Assembly: GCA_050084985.1 (NCBI GenBank) | Contig: JBITNC010000001.1 | Span: 209,870,001 to 209,934,000, forward strand | Length of the DNA: 64,000 bases | Origin: Nageia nagi | Lineage: Eukaryota > Pinophyta | Reading direction: 5' to 3' | In this document: positions 49,440 through 61,759 of the stretch, piece by piece | Position numbering within the stretch: position 1 is the first letter of the stretch | Layout of the letters: each line of letters starts with the position of its first letter | Translations under genes and position numbers: made by a program | Notes under the pieces: generated by a model | Told to the model about the DNA's origin: nothing | Databases searched by the model: none | What the model saw: only the letters and a program-made list of their open reading frames with translations

Positions 49440-50625
49440 ACCTAGATGTGATACTTCTTTTAGTTACTAGAATTGATGGGATTTTTGAGAATCTCTCCAT
49501 CCAATGTAGATAATCTATATGCACCTCTATTGAAGACCTTTGTAATGATGTATGGTCCAACCTAATTTGGCTCAAACTTTCTTTTAAGTTCATCCCTTAA
49601 TATAGTATTAAAAACATTCTCATGGAGAACCATATCCCTAACCTCAAATGCTTTGGGCACCATTTTCTTTCCATAGGCCCTCTTTATTTTTTATTGATAT
49701 ATTTTGAGATGGTCTAGTGCATTAATTCTTTTCTCATATAATACCTTTAGCTAATTTAACCTTGCTTTCCATTGTTGTGGTTCCTTCATGATATGTTTGA
49801 GTGTAATTCTCAAACAAGGGATCTCAATTTCAAGAGGAATGACTACTTCATCACCATACATAAGAGAGTATGGAGTAGTACCTATTGTTGTTCTTTCACT
49901 TGTTCTATATGCCCATAGAGCAAATGGTAATTTATCATACTAATCCATAACATTATTTTTTATACTTTTTTTCAATATATTATTGATTATTTTATTTATT
50001 GCTTCAACTTATCGATTTCCTTAGGGATAGTAAATTAAAGAGAATCTCTATTCAACCTTCATCTTTTTACAAAATTCTTTGATATCTTTTCCTAAAAAAT
50101 TTGCACATTTTCCATGATTAACCTTTGAGTTATGTCAAATATATAAATGATATATTCCTTTATGAAATTAATAACATGTTTTTGTATAGCTATTTTCAAA
50201 TGAATTATCTCAACCCATTTAGTGTAGTATTCGGTAGCAACCAAGATAAACTTGTGCCCTTCACTAGATGGAGGATTGATAACACCCATGAAATATAAAT
50301 CCCACATTGAAAAAGGCCATGGTGATGTGACATAGTTCAAATATTGAGTAGGTGTTAATTATAAGTGTTCATGCTTTTGACATTTCTCACACTTCTTGAC
50401 ATGCTCATAACAATCATGTTCCATGGTGGGCCACCAATAACCCATCCTAATCAACTTACCATAAACTAATCTTCCATTGAAATGACCTCCGTAGACCCCT
50501 CCATGAACATGATCTAATGTTGTTCCAATATTTTCATCATGATGACATGTCAAAAAAATACCATTAAATGATCTTTTATAAAGTATATCACCAATAATGA
50601 CATATGTCATAGCAAGCCTTTTCAT
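49440..50625 (-). pseudogene. Element C: integrase
   Basis: The minus-strand piece 50625-50359 carries the HHCC zinc-binding region (GGVYGGHFNGRLVYGKL, then KKCEKCQKHEH). The piece 50340-50092 starts the catalytic core (SPWPFSMWDLYFMGVINPPS, then TEYYTKWVEII). Here the first catalytic Asp region reads WDLYFMG, so the usual Asp two residues later is lost. Positions 49990-49440 read the C-terminal part, including LPFALWAYRTSERTTIG and PNWVGPYIITKVF, with scattered stops. Integrase inserts the cDNA into the genome; this copy is dead. It has closer relatives at the right edge of the window (element D) than in B or F. Confidence 0.85.
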
Positions 50626-50929
50626 TCTAATCTATTCTCTCTTATCAAGTGTGGCATCAATAAAGTTATCCATAAAATATTTGAATATGTGTTGGTACCA
50701 AGGACTTACCCCATAACTAACCTTTTGAGCAACACAAACCATTTTCAAGTCCTCTTTAATAATTGATGGAGTTCCCAAGTTCTTGATAGTGAAAGTAGTC
50801 TCCCTACTTTCTATCTCAATTGGTATAAGTTATGTTGCACTTGCCATTGCATCTACCAACTTGTTATTATTCCTTGGAATGTTTTCTAATTGATACTCTT
50901 AAAATAAAGAAAAAAGAGTTTTGAAACAA

Positions 50930-51215
50930 GTAATTTATATGAAATAAGTTTCTCATCCTTGGTGTTGTAGATCTCATTGACTTGATTCACTATTAGCTAT
51001 AAATCTCCATAAATATGTAAATGCATAACACCAATCTCTATAGCTAATTTTAATCCTAATATGAGGGCTTTGTATTCTACCATATTTTTAGTACATTCAA
51101 ATGATAGTTTATACAACATAGGAATAACATCATTCTAAGGTGATATCAATGATATTCCTACTTCTAACCCTCTCATACACTATGATCCATTAAAATACAT
51201 TTTCCAAAGTTTTGA
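50930..51215 (-). pseudogene. Element C: second (archaeal-type) RNase H domain
   Basis: On the minus strand 51215-51000 reads YFNGS, a short spacer, VGISLISP, DVIPMLYKLSFECTKNMVEY, KALILGLKLAIEIG and HLHIYGD. The pattern (D/N)GS...EYxALxxGL...xxGD is that of the archaeal/plant-type RNase H found only in some Tat/Ogre elements, placed between the first RNase H and integrase. The first catalytic Asp is Asn here (a G-to-A change). The Glu and the second Asp remain. Two stops replace likely Arg, Gln or Ser positions. Confidence 0.75.
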
Positions 51216-51399
51216 AACCTTTAAAAAAGGAATGTTGGTTGTCTTGTTGTCTTCAAAATAAGACTATAGATGATCCTCTTCTTTACATTCTATGTTTTTT
51301 TCTAAAGCACATTCATATTGAAATTCTTCTTTGAGTTTTGTACTATCTTATATGGGAAACTCTATAACAAAATCTGCAACTACCTACCCTTTAACTAAT

Positions 51400-51830
51400 T
51401 TTTGTTTCACAAACTTGAGATCAAACTCTTGAAGTAGCATGATCCATTTTGCTAACCTTCCATTGAGGCATGTTTTTGACATTAGATATCTTAATGGGTC
51501 TACCTAAGTAAGTACATGTGTTGTGTTATTGATCATATAATGTCTCAACCTCTTAGCAACAAACACTATACATTGACATAACTTTTCAATGGGTGTGTAC
51601 CTAGTTTCATATTCTTTCAATGTTTTGCTAATAAAATAGACTACTCTCTCTTTATCATCTTCTTCCTTCTTTACCAACATTACTCCAAATGCATGTTTCA
51701 TATTTGATACATAGAGCTAAAGAGGTTCTCCATGCCTATATGGAGTGAAGATCAGTGGATGTAGTAAATACTCTTTTATTTTATCAAATTCTTCTTAACA
51801 CTTAACATCCCATTTAAACTCAACTTTCTT
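51400..51830 (-). pseudogene. Element C: first RNase H domain
   Basis: The open piece 51701-51504 has HAFGVMLVKKEEDDKERVVY, then FISKTLKEYETRYTPIEKLC and RLRHYMINNTTHVLT. This is the gypsy RNase H motif series in which YETRYTPIEKLC and the RHY block are well kept. It follows reverse transcriptase directly and would remove RNA from the RNA:DNA hybrid. Confidence 0.85.
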
Positions 51831-52900
51831 CTTAAGTAAATGAGAAATAGGAGCTATCTTATCTATTAATTGATAAATAAATATTCTAATAGTTTGAATA
51901 TTACCTTATGGGCTTCTTAATTGCTTGAGATTCATATGAAGGAACATTTATGTGATGGCCTTAATCTTCTTTGGATCCATCTCAACCCCCCTCCTAGAGA
52001 TAATTTTCCCTAAGAGTTTTCTTGATGATACCCAAAATACACATTTTAGAGGATTTATTCTTAACTTATACTAATTCATCATTTTAAATTATATTTTTAC
52101 ATTCTTGACATGGTCCTCTTTATTCTTTAATTTTATCAAGATATCATCTAAATAGACCTTTAGTACTTTATGAATGAAGTCATGGAACATGGTTTTCATT
52201 ACTCTTTGATATGTGGCCCCTACATTCTTAATACCAAATGGAATCACCTTATAGAAAAAGTTGCTATGAGGAGTTCTAAAGGCTATTGTATGCTAATCAC
52301 TTTCCTTGACTTGATTATATCCTAAAAATCTATCCATAAATGATAACATCTCATAACATGCTAAAGTATCAATGATCATATCTATGTTGGGTAGTGGGAA
52401 ATCATATTTTCAACATGCTTTATTGAGATATTTGAAATTATTACATACTCTAATTTCACTTGTAGGCTTTTTCACTAGGACTACATTGGCCATACATTCT
52501 ATATAATCAATGGACCTAATGAAGCCAACCTCCAATAGTTTCTCAATTTCCTTCTTGACTAGTAAAGAAACCTAAAAATGTATCTTTTTTAGTTTTTGCT
52601 TTATAATAACTATTCCTTTCTCAATAACCAAGTTATATACCATAAAATTTTCATCTAATCTAGGCATATCTTTTTATAACCATGCAAACAATTTCAAATA
52701 ATCATAAAAATATTGAATCAACTCATTTTGCAAAGGTTCCTCAAGGAGCTTACCCATTTTTAAGAGTCATAGTATCTCTTGAGAACTAATGTTAACTTCC
52801 TCTCTCTCTTCATTAAACCAAGTCATATTATATTTTTATGGTGTGTAAAATGGCAACTCTTCCAACCCTTTAATTTTATCTTCCATAGATTCACCAAAGC
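51830..52900 (-). pseudogene. Element C: reverse transcriptase
   Basis: The minus strand contains VYLDD at 52143-52157, the catalytic pair of the gypsy reverse transcriptase. It is surrounded by recognisable blocks such as AFGIKNVGATYQRVMK-type sequence near 52190-52240, and primer-side motifs near 52450-52560. Stops and small indels are scattered through it. Order and spacing relative to RNase H are normal. Confidence 0.8.
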
Positions 52901-53399
52901 AAGCATGTACATCTAGATAATGTTTATGAGTCCTCTTTTTTGGCCTAGCTAGATATTCAATTCTAGCACCCATAGATTCTAAGAAAGCATGATCATTCTC
53001 AAATAATTCTATAGTATGTATTTAATATTCATCATCTATTCCATATTCAATAGCAAAATAATTTTTATCATCTCTTACCCATTCATCTTCTTGTGTTAAT
53101 AATGAAAAGCTATCTTGACCATTATGACCATCTCCATGATATAAAATAATGCAACATTTGTTTTTCTCCATGATTTTCTCTAAAGAGTACTACCATTAGT
53201 CTTTATTGAGCCATGAGGAGCATGGGTGGTCCTTTTCTTGAGCCTCCTACCATTTATCCAAGTCTCTCTCTAGATTGATGTTATTGACATCCATGATGGT
53301 GTATGAAGCAAACTTGATATCCTAGATGTTAATTCTCTGTAATGCTTTTCTATATATTTGATCATTTTTAGCTAGGATAACCTCATCTTCCACCTCATA

Positions 53400-53900
53400 C
53401 AAAACAAATCTCTTAGAAAGAACATAATTGCACTACTTGGCTATCTACTCATCTACTTCTATCCTGTAAACATTTCCTTTGAAATAAAACTTTAAATATT
53501 TATGCAAAGTGGATGCTACTACTTCCATTTCATCTATCCAAGGTCTTCCAAGAATGAAATTAAAATAAGGTTTTCCATTTGTAATGTAAAAGAGGGTATA
53601 AAGTTTCCTACTTTTATTGAAAGTGTGATGATTCTTGCACATTTCTTTAGAACACCATCAAACCCCTTAACTCTCATGGTAGTCTCTTCTCTTGGAGGTA
53701 ATAAATCTGGATCAAACTATGAAAGCAAGTGAGTGGTGGTAATATTCAAAGCTACCCCACCATATATCAATGATCTCTTAACTGTATTTCTAAAGGTATT
53801 CACTTCAATAAATAATAATGGATGTAACTAGGTCACATCCTTTCTAGGCCTTTCACTGGGGCAAAAAGTAATAACATCTCCTTTACTCCATATTTCTACC
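53400..53900 (-). pseudogene. Element C: aspartic protease / linker region
   Basis: The open piece 53642-53445 has YFNFILGRPWIDEMEVVAST, then LHKYLKFYFKGNVYRIE. The LGRPWI and STLHxxLKF pattern is characteristic of the region following the protease in Tat/Athila-related elements. The catalytic D(S/T)G lies upstream (about 53750-53900) in decayed sequence and was not read with confidence. Confidence 0.7.
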
Positions 53901-54497
53901 TTATCTACAAAAGTAGTGATTGAGATGTTCCTATCTATCTAACTATTCTTGAAAATGTAATTCATCCTTTCTCTATGAGGTTCTAAAATTTGAAGTAATT
54001 CAAACAAACTAACCTTGGCTTGTGTATTCTTGAGTTGATCAATGAGGTCAAAACTTTTTGAGTCTTTAGAGAGATCCTTTTCACATGTGATTGGATCTAT
54101 TGCTACTCTTGGTATTCCTCTTGTAAGTGCTGCACATACTGCTTCATGGAAAATTACATTGATATGCTACTCTTCCCCTATATATTTAACTTTGGTTGGA
54201 CACATATAGAATCCATACTCTATGAGCCCTTGTATTTTGTTTCTTAGGCCTCCACACCCATTAGTGACATGCCCCTTGGTTTGATGAATTTCATAGTATC
54301 TATCTTCCTTGTGCCATGCTAACCTCTCTACTAACTCATATTCCTCTCACTTAGGTAAAGGTTGTAATAGTCCCTTTGCCATTAAATCTTTCAATATAAA
54401 CCTGGGAGGTATTGGAAACTTTATAAATATCCTTTTTTTTCTTTTCATCCACTTTTTCTACAACATGAATGGATTTATATTTCTTTGGTGATTATAG

Positions 54498-55097
54498 CTA
54501 CTTATCCTTGGCCTTAGGCTTATTATCATCTTGACATTTCAAAATTCCTAATTTCATAAAAACTTTTTCTTTTTCCAATAACTTATATGTCATATAAAAA
54601 AATGCTATATGTGTATAATTAATGACATAAGATTGTAATGATAATATGATAGCATCCTTGAAGATATTATTTACCTCTTTTTTTATGAACTTAGTTTTGA
54701 TTTGTTGCCATGTATTTTTGAATGGTATGACAAACTTTTCAAGATTTTCATCACTACCTTGCCTCATAGAACATAGATCCAAAACCATTACTTCATGCTT
54801 GATGTCATGCTTATATTTTTCTAGAAGTAAGTTGCTCAATTCTTGAAATGATATAAATAACCTTTTAGGTAGAGAATATAACCATTGATGAGCCTCTCCT
54901 TCCAAACTATGAGGAAAGAACTTCATTTGTAATCTTGAATCAACATTGATTTTGAGCTCACAATCATATTTAAACCCTTGCAAATGTCTCTTGAGATCTC
55001 CCTCCCTATTGAACTTATAGAATTTAGGATCTCTATATTTTGATGGTGGCATGAATAAATGGATCTTATCACATAGGGGGCTACCAAACTTAATCAA
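54498..55097 (-). pseudogene. Element C: Gag (199-codon open piece)
   Basis: The longest intact piece of C reads a Retrotrans_gag-type capsid: KFYKFNREGDLKRHLQGFKY, then FFPHSLEGEAHQWLYSLPKR, then CSMRQGSDENLEKFV. It opens 300 bp downstream of the LTR (minus-strand sense). The usual initiation region further upstream contains stops. The downstream stretch 53900-54497 holds decayed Gag C-terminal sequence. The frame is uninterrupted for 199 codons, so this part has escaped nonsense by chance. Confidence 0.85.
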
Positions 55098-55379
55098 ATC
55101 ATCTAGCTAAGCTGATTTTCTTGCTAGTTGATTAATCTATCTTTGTATACCTTTAATAGTAGCTTGAATGTGATCATTGTTACTTCCATCATTGTGGTCA
55201 ACTCCTTTATTATATACTCTAGTCCATCACATTGAATATCTACCAAGATCTCATCAATATCTCTTCAAGAAAGACTTCATAAGAATAATCTTAACTGATC
55301 CATGTCTAAAATAACTCACCAAATTGCTTATTAGTCCTAACTAAAACCCTAGGGTTTTTAGCACAACTACTTATGTTTC

Positions 55380-55397
55380 ATGTTGGGTTCACCAAAA
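55380..55397 (-). promoter_or_regulatory. Putative primer binding site of element C
   Basis: Just after the 5' LTR end (TTTGTAAACA), the minus strand reads TTTTGGTGAACCCAACAT. The TGGTGAACCCAAC block fits a tRNA 3' end, but I did not assign the tRNA. Element A shares the first half. Confidence 0.6.
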
Positions 55398-56174
55398 TGT
55401 TTACAAATAAAGAATTTGAGAATGTAAATAAATGAATACCTACACTCTTGAAGGATATATTTGTAAATTCTAAGTTAATGGATAGCAATTTATAACAAGA
55501 AAATCTTATATATAAGATAATGAATAATAAGAATTGGAATGAAATCACCAAACAATATTGATTTTGTATTCTTACCTCATGGAATGTACCTAATATCAAT
55601 AAATAAAAGATAGTGATAAAGCCTCAACAACTAACAAAGTCTACACCCAAAGTCATAGAGCAAGGTGATCCAAAGAGATGGTCATATGTGATCTATTTTT
55701 TGCTCAAAAGGAGTGTCTATGGTATATTTATCTATAAAGGAGTGCTAGAAATCTTTTTTATACTATAGTCCATTTTGAACCAACTCTGTGCCTCCACATG
55801 GAATCTTGATTATCATAATTTGATACTTAGATAAGCTAATAATTGTCAGGACACTTGCATAAGGAAGTACATAAACCTAGCCTTGAATGGTGATGTCAAG
55901 AGACACCTAAAAGATTTCCATCATCAAGACTATATATGGAATCATGTATCTCCTTGATGTGTACTTATTATTAGATCTCTATTTATATAGATAATAATAT
56001 GACCTACTCCTTAGGTCAATGTGTACCTACATAAACAAGAATATAGTAAGTCGATGATATATATTGACCATATCTAAGATAACATTAATATTCTTGAACT
56101 AGGTGTGTATAAGTGCAGGCACATATTTCCTAATGTACTAATTTAAATCTGTAAATTAAATTTATGTATTAATA
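55398..56174 (-). repeat. 5' LTR of element C (777 bp)
   Basis: It aligns with 47824-48586. The plus-strand start TGTTTACAAATAAAG is canonical. The opposite end reads TATTAATACATAA on the minus strand against TGTTATCACATAA in the 3' LTR, so the terminal TG has decayed. The TATA box is at about 55977-55992 on the minus strand. Confidence 0.83.
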
Positions 56175-59006
56175 AGAAGATCACAAATATAAATACTAGT
56201 TACATTATCTACTTTCAAGATCATCATTTCACATATTGCTTATGATCAAAAGAAACTTTTGTGTAATAAGCCCAATATGAACATTTTCACATTACATGAT
56301 AGCACAAGAATTTTTCATATATTCCTAATATCATTAATGTAATTTTGAAAGCATAAATACCATGTGTTCAAAATACCATTCTTCTTTGAACCCTATGATT
56401 ATAAGAAATAAACTTGTCTTTCTTTTAATTAAAATTTATTAACAAAAAGTTAGCACTTCTAACTATCTCAATTAGAAACTTTGCTAGTACCTAAATAAAT
56501 AAAAGGGATTTATAATGGTATTATTGAAATTATACCTCATCATATTATAGTATCATATACCATAATGAATAAAATTGATGTATTTAAAGGACTTATGATT
56601 TATTTGAAAAAATGCCTCATCAAAATATAGTCTCATATACTATGTGATTTGAAAAAGACTAATAAATTGAAAGGAATTATGAATTATTTGACAAAATTCC
56701 TCACATAATGATGTCATTATATGACCAAAACCAATATTTTGAAAGGGCCTATGAATTATATGAAAAAATACCTCATAGAAATGTAGTAAAATGGATATGT
56801 TGAAGGGACCTAGGAATGCTTTGACAAACTATCTCATCAAATGCAAACTCGGAATACATAGATCATAGGAAATACCATAAATAGATACATTGAAGGGACC
56901 TATGAATTTTTTTATAAAATACCTTATCAAATTTAGACTCAAGGAATACATTAATCATAAAAAATGCCTAAAATGAATACATTGAAAGGGCATGTGAATA
57001 GTTTGAAAAAATACCTCATTAAATGTAGTCTCATGGATTGTATTAATAATAGGAAATGCTTGAAAAAGGTACATTGAAATGCTTGTAATAGGTTTTTGAA
57101 GTGCCTCATTGAATATAATGATCAGATATGTTGAAAGGGTATATGAATATTTTGACAAAATGCCATATTAAAATGTAGTAAAATGGATATATTGAAGGGA
57201 CCTATGACTTGTTTGACATAATGCCTCATGAAAATGAGATTACAAAACATGTACAAAATGGATGCATTGAAAGAGGCCTATGAGATGTGTGACAAAATAA
57301 ATCATTGAAAATTAGTCTCATGGATTGCAATGATCATAAGGTATGTAAAAAATAGATTTTTTGAGAAAGATCTTTTCTTTCCAACATATGCATTTGTATA
57401 AGCATAGCCAAATTATGTAATCTTTTTCTAGAATTCTTCTAGCATGTGCCACCATGGAAGCTTTAGCAAATGGTAATACCATTTACCAAAGAGTAGATAA
57501 AATGGTTTCTTCATCAAACGTTGTAATAAATAGAAGAAAATAGAAGGATTTAGGAATTGCTCGATAAGATGGCATATCACACAATTTAATTTTAGTTATA
57601 ATAACCTTTTTAAACAACACAAGCAATTTAAAATAATTGTTACTCCTTCTCCAACCAAATGTAAACAAAATATGATCACATGGAAAAATTGTTAAATAAA
57701 TACCAAAATATATTTCCCAAGTGATACAAACTAAAAATCATGTCTATTATCATCCCAATAAAATCGTTCTAATTTTGAAATGAACTAAAAAAATTATTTT
57801 ATAAAATACTTGTGATAGCAAGTATGAGTATTATATTTATTTGAAATAGAGGATGTACAATATTCATTCTATTATAAAGGTATAAAATGAATTACTACAA
57901 AAGTATCACATGTTACCTTCTATTTCTCACATAAATAATGATATTCAATATCATTACTTAAGGATTTACATTCAAAAAATAAAAAAGTTAGCATTTAGGG
58001 GATAAAATTTTGAGAAAAAGTACCTAGATATTCAAATTGGACAATTGAGAAGAAAGGATTCCTTTTTTTATTCATGGGACCCAAAACTAATATGAAGAGA
58101 GATGTGTTATTTTTTCTTAAAGTTCTCAAAGTATTTATATTCAAAGGTTGGTATAGTCCATCCAAAAAATGTAGTTATTTATCCAACTCATATGTTTTTA
58201 TTTATGAGGGGTAGGGGTTTTATTTTTTTGTGGTAGGACTTACACAATTTTATTTGCAATTCTTATATCCTATAAAATAATTTACACACCTCACATTAGG
58301 TACCAAAATATATTCAATAATTTCACACACCTAACATAAAAGACCAAATTGTATGGGGATTACTCCTTTATTGTTTTTGCAAAACCCCAAAATATCCTTG
58401 CAACATCCACAAAATACCAAGTAGTCCTTCAACTCTAAATTTTATTTTCACCTAAATTTATTATTTGTAAAAACTAGGATTCTTTAATGAAAATTTGAAT
58501 TTAAATATTTGGAATATTCCTTTCCACATTCAAAAATATTCAATTACTTTTCTAATAAATTCAAGAATACATATCATATTTTTAACACACACATGTTTAC
58601 CTATGAAGACCACCTATTTTACAAGGTAAATTTTGTTAGTGCATACATAAATATTATACACATTGTAGGGATCAAATATTATGCATAATAATTATGATAT
58701 GAAACTATATGATTTATGAAGGTCCCTATGGGATACATTAGTAATTTAATATTAATCATTTCCTTACTCTTACCAATTTGTTACCATAGCCAACTCATAT
58801 TTGGTTCTATGGGATCTCCAACTTGACTCCCACATTGGATCAACCTATTACCTATGTGATAATAACCTTGAATACAATATCAAATTAACATAAATGATGC
58901 ATATATCAATTCATAATTCATGTCATAACATAAATTATCTTAAATTTAATTCAAATCCCCTAAGTTCATCAAGGTCATAACAAGAGTCATTGGGTGGGTC
59001 ATTACA
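56175..59006 (-). repeat. Element E: right part of a B-family LTR
   Basis: The E sequence resumes after element C. From about 57700 it is clearly related to the last third of B's LTR, including CCACACCTAACATAAAG-like and AACATCCACAAA-like blocks. It ends GGGTGGGTCATTACA at 59006, as does B's LTR (TGTAATGACCCACCC on the minus strand). No polypurine tract follows, unlike beside B's left LTR. The middle (56570-57370) is replaced by a tandem array absent from B. Confidence 0.75.
56570..57365. repeat. Tandem array of about ten units in two size classes
   Basis: A core like ATTGAAGGGACCTATGAA, followed by TTTGACAAAATGCCTCAT, recurs with starts near 56574, 56666, 56737, 56799, 56889, 56981, 57073, 57130, 57191 and 57266. 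Spacings fall into two classes, about 57-75 bp and about 90-94 bp. Long units carry an extra segment like TCATGGATT...ATCATAGGAAATGCC. The array lies inside E's LTR and has no counterpart in B's LTRs. Confidence 0.85.
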
Positions 59007-60600
59007 ATATCATGAATCTTCACCCCTTTTACAATTAAAATTACTTTGTTTTGTTTATGTATATAATGTAAATATTTATAAAAAGAGATTAAATTTTTCA
59101 TAATGAACTATTAATAATAAATGAATTTAATAGATTATAATCAAAAGGATCAAGAGTGTTCACATGCCCCTAGAAAGAAAAGGAATAAAGCAAGAATCAT
59201 GATTTGAGAAGTCTAGATATTTGGGAGATTAAGCCATATCTAGACTCATATAATTCACTTTTCAAGGAGCACGACATGTTCTTCAACTACCCATTAACAT
59301 AGAGAGAATTCTAGCTTTGAGAAATTTTCTAGGTACATTTGATGGTTATAAAATCTATGTTAAAGGAGAAAATATTGAAATTTACATAGATAGGGTCATG
59401 TATTTCCAAGGTTTTTATCATTATCATGAGTAAGTACATAAAATAAATTTGTTATGCTTATATTTTCCCACTATAGCACCTAAACTCATACTTGAATACA
59501 CTTTCAATGATTGGATATTAGATGTAGCATCTCAAAATCTATAAAGCTTACATCCAATCATGACTTGGATGAACCAACTTGTAGGATACTTGTATTTATG
59601 CATAACCCTAGGAAATAAAAGAGAGTCAAAAGAAATATCAACAAATGATTTTCTCAAATAAATTCAAGGTTTATCTCACTTTCATATTGTGATCATTTAG
59701 AAAAAATAGTAACAACCAAAAGTTAGAAGCCCCTCAAAAAGTACATTTCCACTTTGAATACATTTTGCAAAATATCATGGATAGATATAAAGGAGATGTT
59801 TATATGCAATTACTATAGAAAAATCCTTCTAACTTATGGCATATTTTATTGTTTTACCTAAAGAATTACAATTAGTGATAGTTATGAAATACTTTAAAAA
59901 TTATACATCAAATAGGAAATATGGATGGAACAAGAATCTAAAATGAGTTCACTATAATGCTTTCATCTACACTGGCCTTATGTAAACCCAAAATTATGAT
60001 AGATTACTTTGAAGATATTCAAATCAAATTTATGGGATATCATTTTATTTTGACTTTAGTTATTTATGATCAAGTAATGTCATATCTTATTCCATTCTAT
60101 CTAAAAGATTAAATTGTATATAATTATAGTTCATTAATTAGTAGTGGTTGTTATATGAACAATCTTTTGAATGTGAAAGGACAATTTGAATGAATTAGTT
60201 AATGTATATATAAAATAAGATGAATTAAAAGTGTTATCTAGAAAAATTATTCCAATATTATTGATAATAGAAGTTTTGGTATTTTAGTAGGGAGCCTCAT
60301 TCCATACTTCCCATTATGGACTTCTCCATTACCATCGCTTCCACCACCTCCTATTTCACTACATCCTACATACATACCTTCCTTTTTATACTTACAAGGG
60401 TACATACTAAAGCTTCAACTTCATTTATGGAACCTAAGAAAGTCATTAGGAAGTTTAAGTTAAAACCCAAACCATCACTCCCACCACTCATATCATATCC
60501 CATTCATTCCCAACCATATATTCTAGGGAAAGGTCCTCTTCACCTTCACTTAAGGACTCCCTACCATTACTTCTTATATCATGTACTTTAAGTTATTCAT
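59007..60600 (+). pseudogene. Coding-like remnant, family not recognised
   Basis: Between about 59200 and 60600 the plus strand reads runs such as LRNFLGTFDGYKIYVKGENI, then EIYIDRVMYFQGFYHYHE, near 59317-59430. Later, near 59850-59935, KELQLVIVMKYFKNYTSNRK appears, and in a shifted frame MGYHFILTLVIYDQVMSYLI near 60030-60095. The open piece 60316-60591 (91 codons) has a basic, Pro-rich stretch (KKVIRKFKLKPKPSLPP). Several stops and at least one frameshift separate the pieces. The amino-acid runs look more protein-like than the surrounding AT-rich shadows, but I cannot name a family. It may be gag-like or an accessory ORF of an unassigned element. Confidence 0.35.
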
Positions 60601-61744
60601 AGGAGAACTATTTATTAGCACCATTCAAAGGTTGTGAGGTAGTCTTAAAAAAAACATGAAAAATAACAAAAATATTAAAAAAATATAAAATATAAATAAT
60701 AAAATATGTCTTGTATATATGTGTGTGTTGTATATATATTTCTTGATATTTATATGCCTATTAATTATTTTCATACAAATAAAAGTTTTATATATGTTGT
60801 ATCTTTAAAAAACTTATGCAATTCTTAAATTCTGCATATAATATTGTAGGTGGTTGATTACATTCCAAAAATAAGCATCATGAATCATTATCATTGTGTT
60901 TCTAGACCAACCACCTAGGAGGTATTTTATCCATATCATATTCCACCAACTCTTTGTAATTATCTTCCCTTTATATTCCATGTTCACATTGTACATTCCC
61001 AAGTGACTACATAGAGAGTTAGGTCTCATTAGATGTGGTCATAGATTGCTTTTTTGAGTTTCTTGATGTTGTTCAACATAATATTTTATCTATGAGAGCA
61101 TTGTTGAGTCTATTAAATAGATTTTATTATGCTTACAACATTCTCAAAGATTCTTTTTAGGTGAGCATGTATATTGATCATAGATCATGTTGGGAAACTT
61201 GCATAATTTATGACATATGTAGACTCAAAATAATGCATAAAATTATTAATGGGGGTTAATTAATGCACTATTGGTATACTTTGTTTTTATTATCACATAT
61301 ATCTAAAATATGGCAATAACAAATAACAAATATACACTTATTCTTAATTAGATCACATGTTCATTTTGTTAAGAGAAACATACATGAAATATGAGAATAC
61401 ATTCATTCAATTGCACACCATTGGTGGCCTATAAGAGGTATGTTTCTAGTAGCCTAAAATAATCAATATAATAGATGCAATCAAGAATGTAGTGACAAGT
61501 GAATGAAAGAATCATAAGATAGCACACATGAGATATAACTTATGAATAATATTTTTACATAACAAAGTGATGTAACATGTACTACAATCCTCCTCATTTT
61601 TATTTTCATATAAAGTTTAATGTTTTAAGTTGATGCCTTTATATATGATACATGCTTAAATTATTTTGATCTTTTTGACCCCTTGTACATGCCACAAGGG
61701 TCTATTACATAAATTACATAGCTTTGACATAACTTTAAGTAATA
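60601..61744 (-). repeat. Possible 3' LTR of element D (low confidence)
   Basis: On the minus strand AAAAAGGGGTTAAA at about 61745-61758 precedes TATTACTTAAAG. This resembles the purine tract plus LTR start of elements C and A. If so, the 3' LTR of D extends left from 61744 to an undetermined point. No second LTR is in the window and no sequence similarity to C's LTR is evident. The rest of the stretch shows no gene. Confidence 0.25.
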
Positions 61745-61759
61745 TTTAACCCCTTTTTA

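Larger units (their letters stand above)
47824..56174 (-). mobile_element. Element C: complete Tat/Ogre-like Ty3/gypsy retrotransposon (8.35 kb)
   Basis: Direct repeats of 763 and 777 bp flank a 6.8-kb internal region on the minus strand. From high to low coordinates it has a primer site, Gag, protease, reverse transcriptase, RNase H, a second archaeal-type RNase H, integrase, a tandem-repeat 3' untranslated region and a polypurine tract. The second RNase H and the LGRPWI protease-linked motif are hallmarks of the Tat/Ogre lineage. Flanking five-base segments are GGAAT (47819-47823) and AGAAG (56175-56179), a poor match that may be an eroded target duplication. Sampled LTR divergence is about 8%. 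Both flanks are element E. Confidence 0.88.

Noticed and set aside
47819-56179. GGAAT / AGAAG as a firm target duplication of element C
   Set aside because: Only three of five bases match. The termini are supported by LTR alignment, but the duplication itself is not convincing.
56570-57365. CRISPR-like array
   Set aside because: Repeats are degenerate, contiguous and of two lengths with no unique spacers, inside a plant LTR with no cas genes.
60814-61029. A 71-codon minus-strand ORF with Trp-rich composition
   Set aside because: No motif or homologous copy is seen in the window, and it sits in the doubtful LTR of element D.
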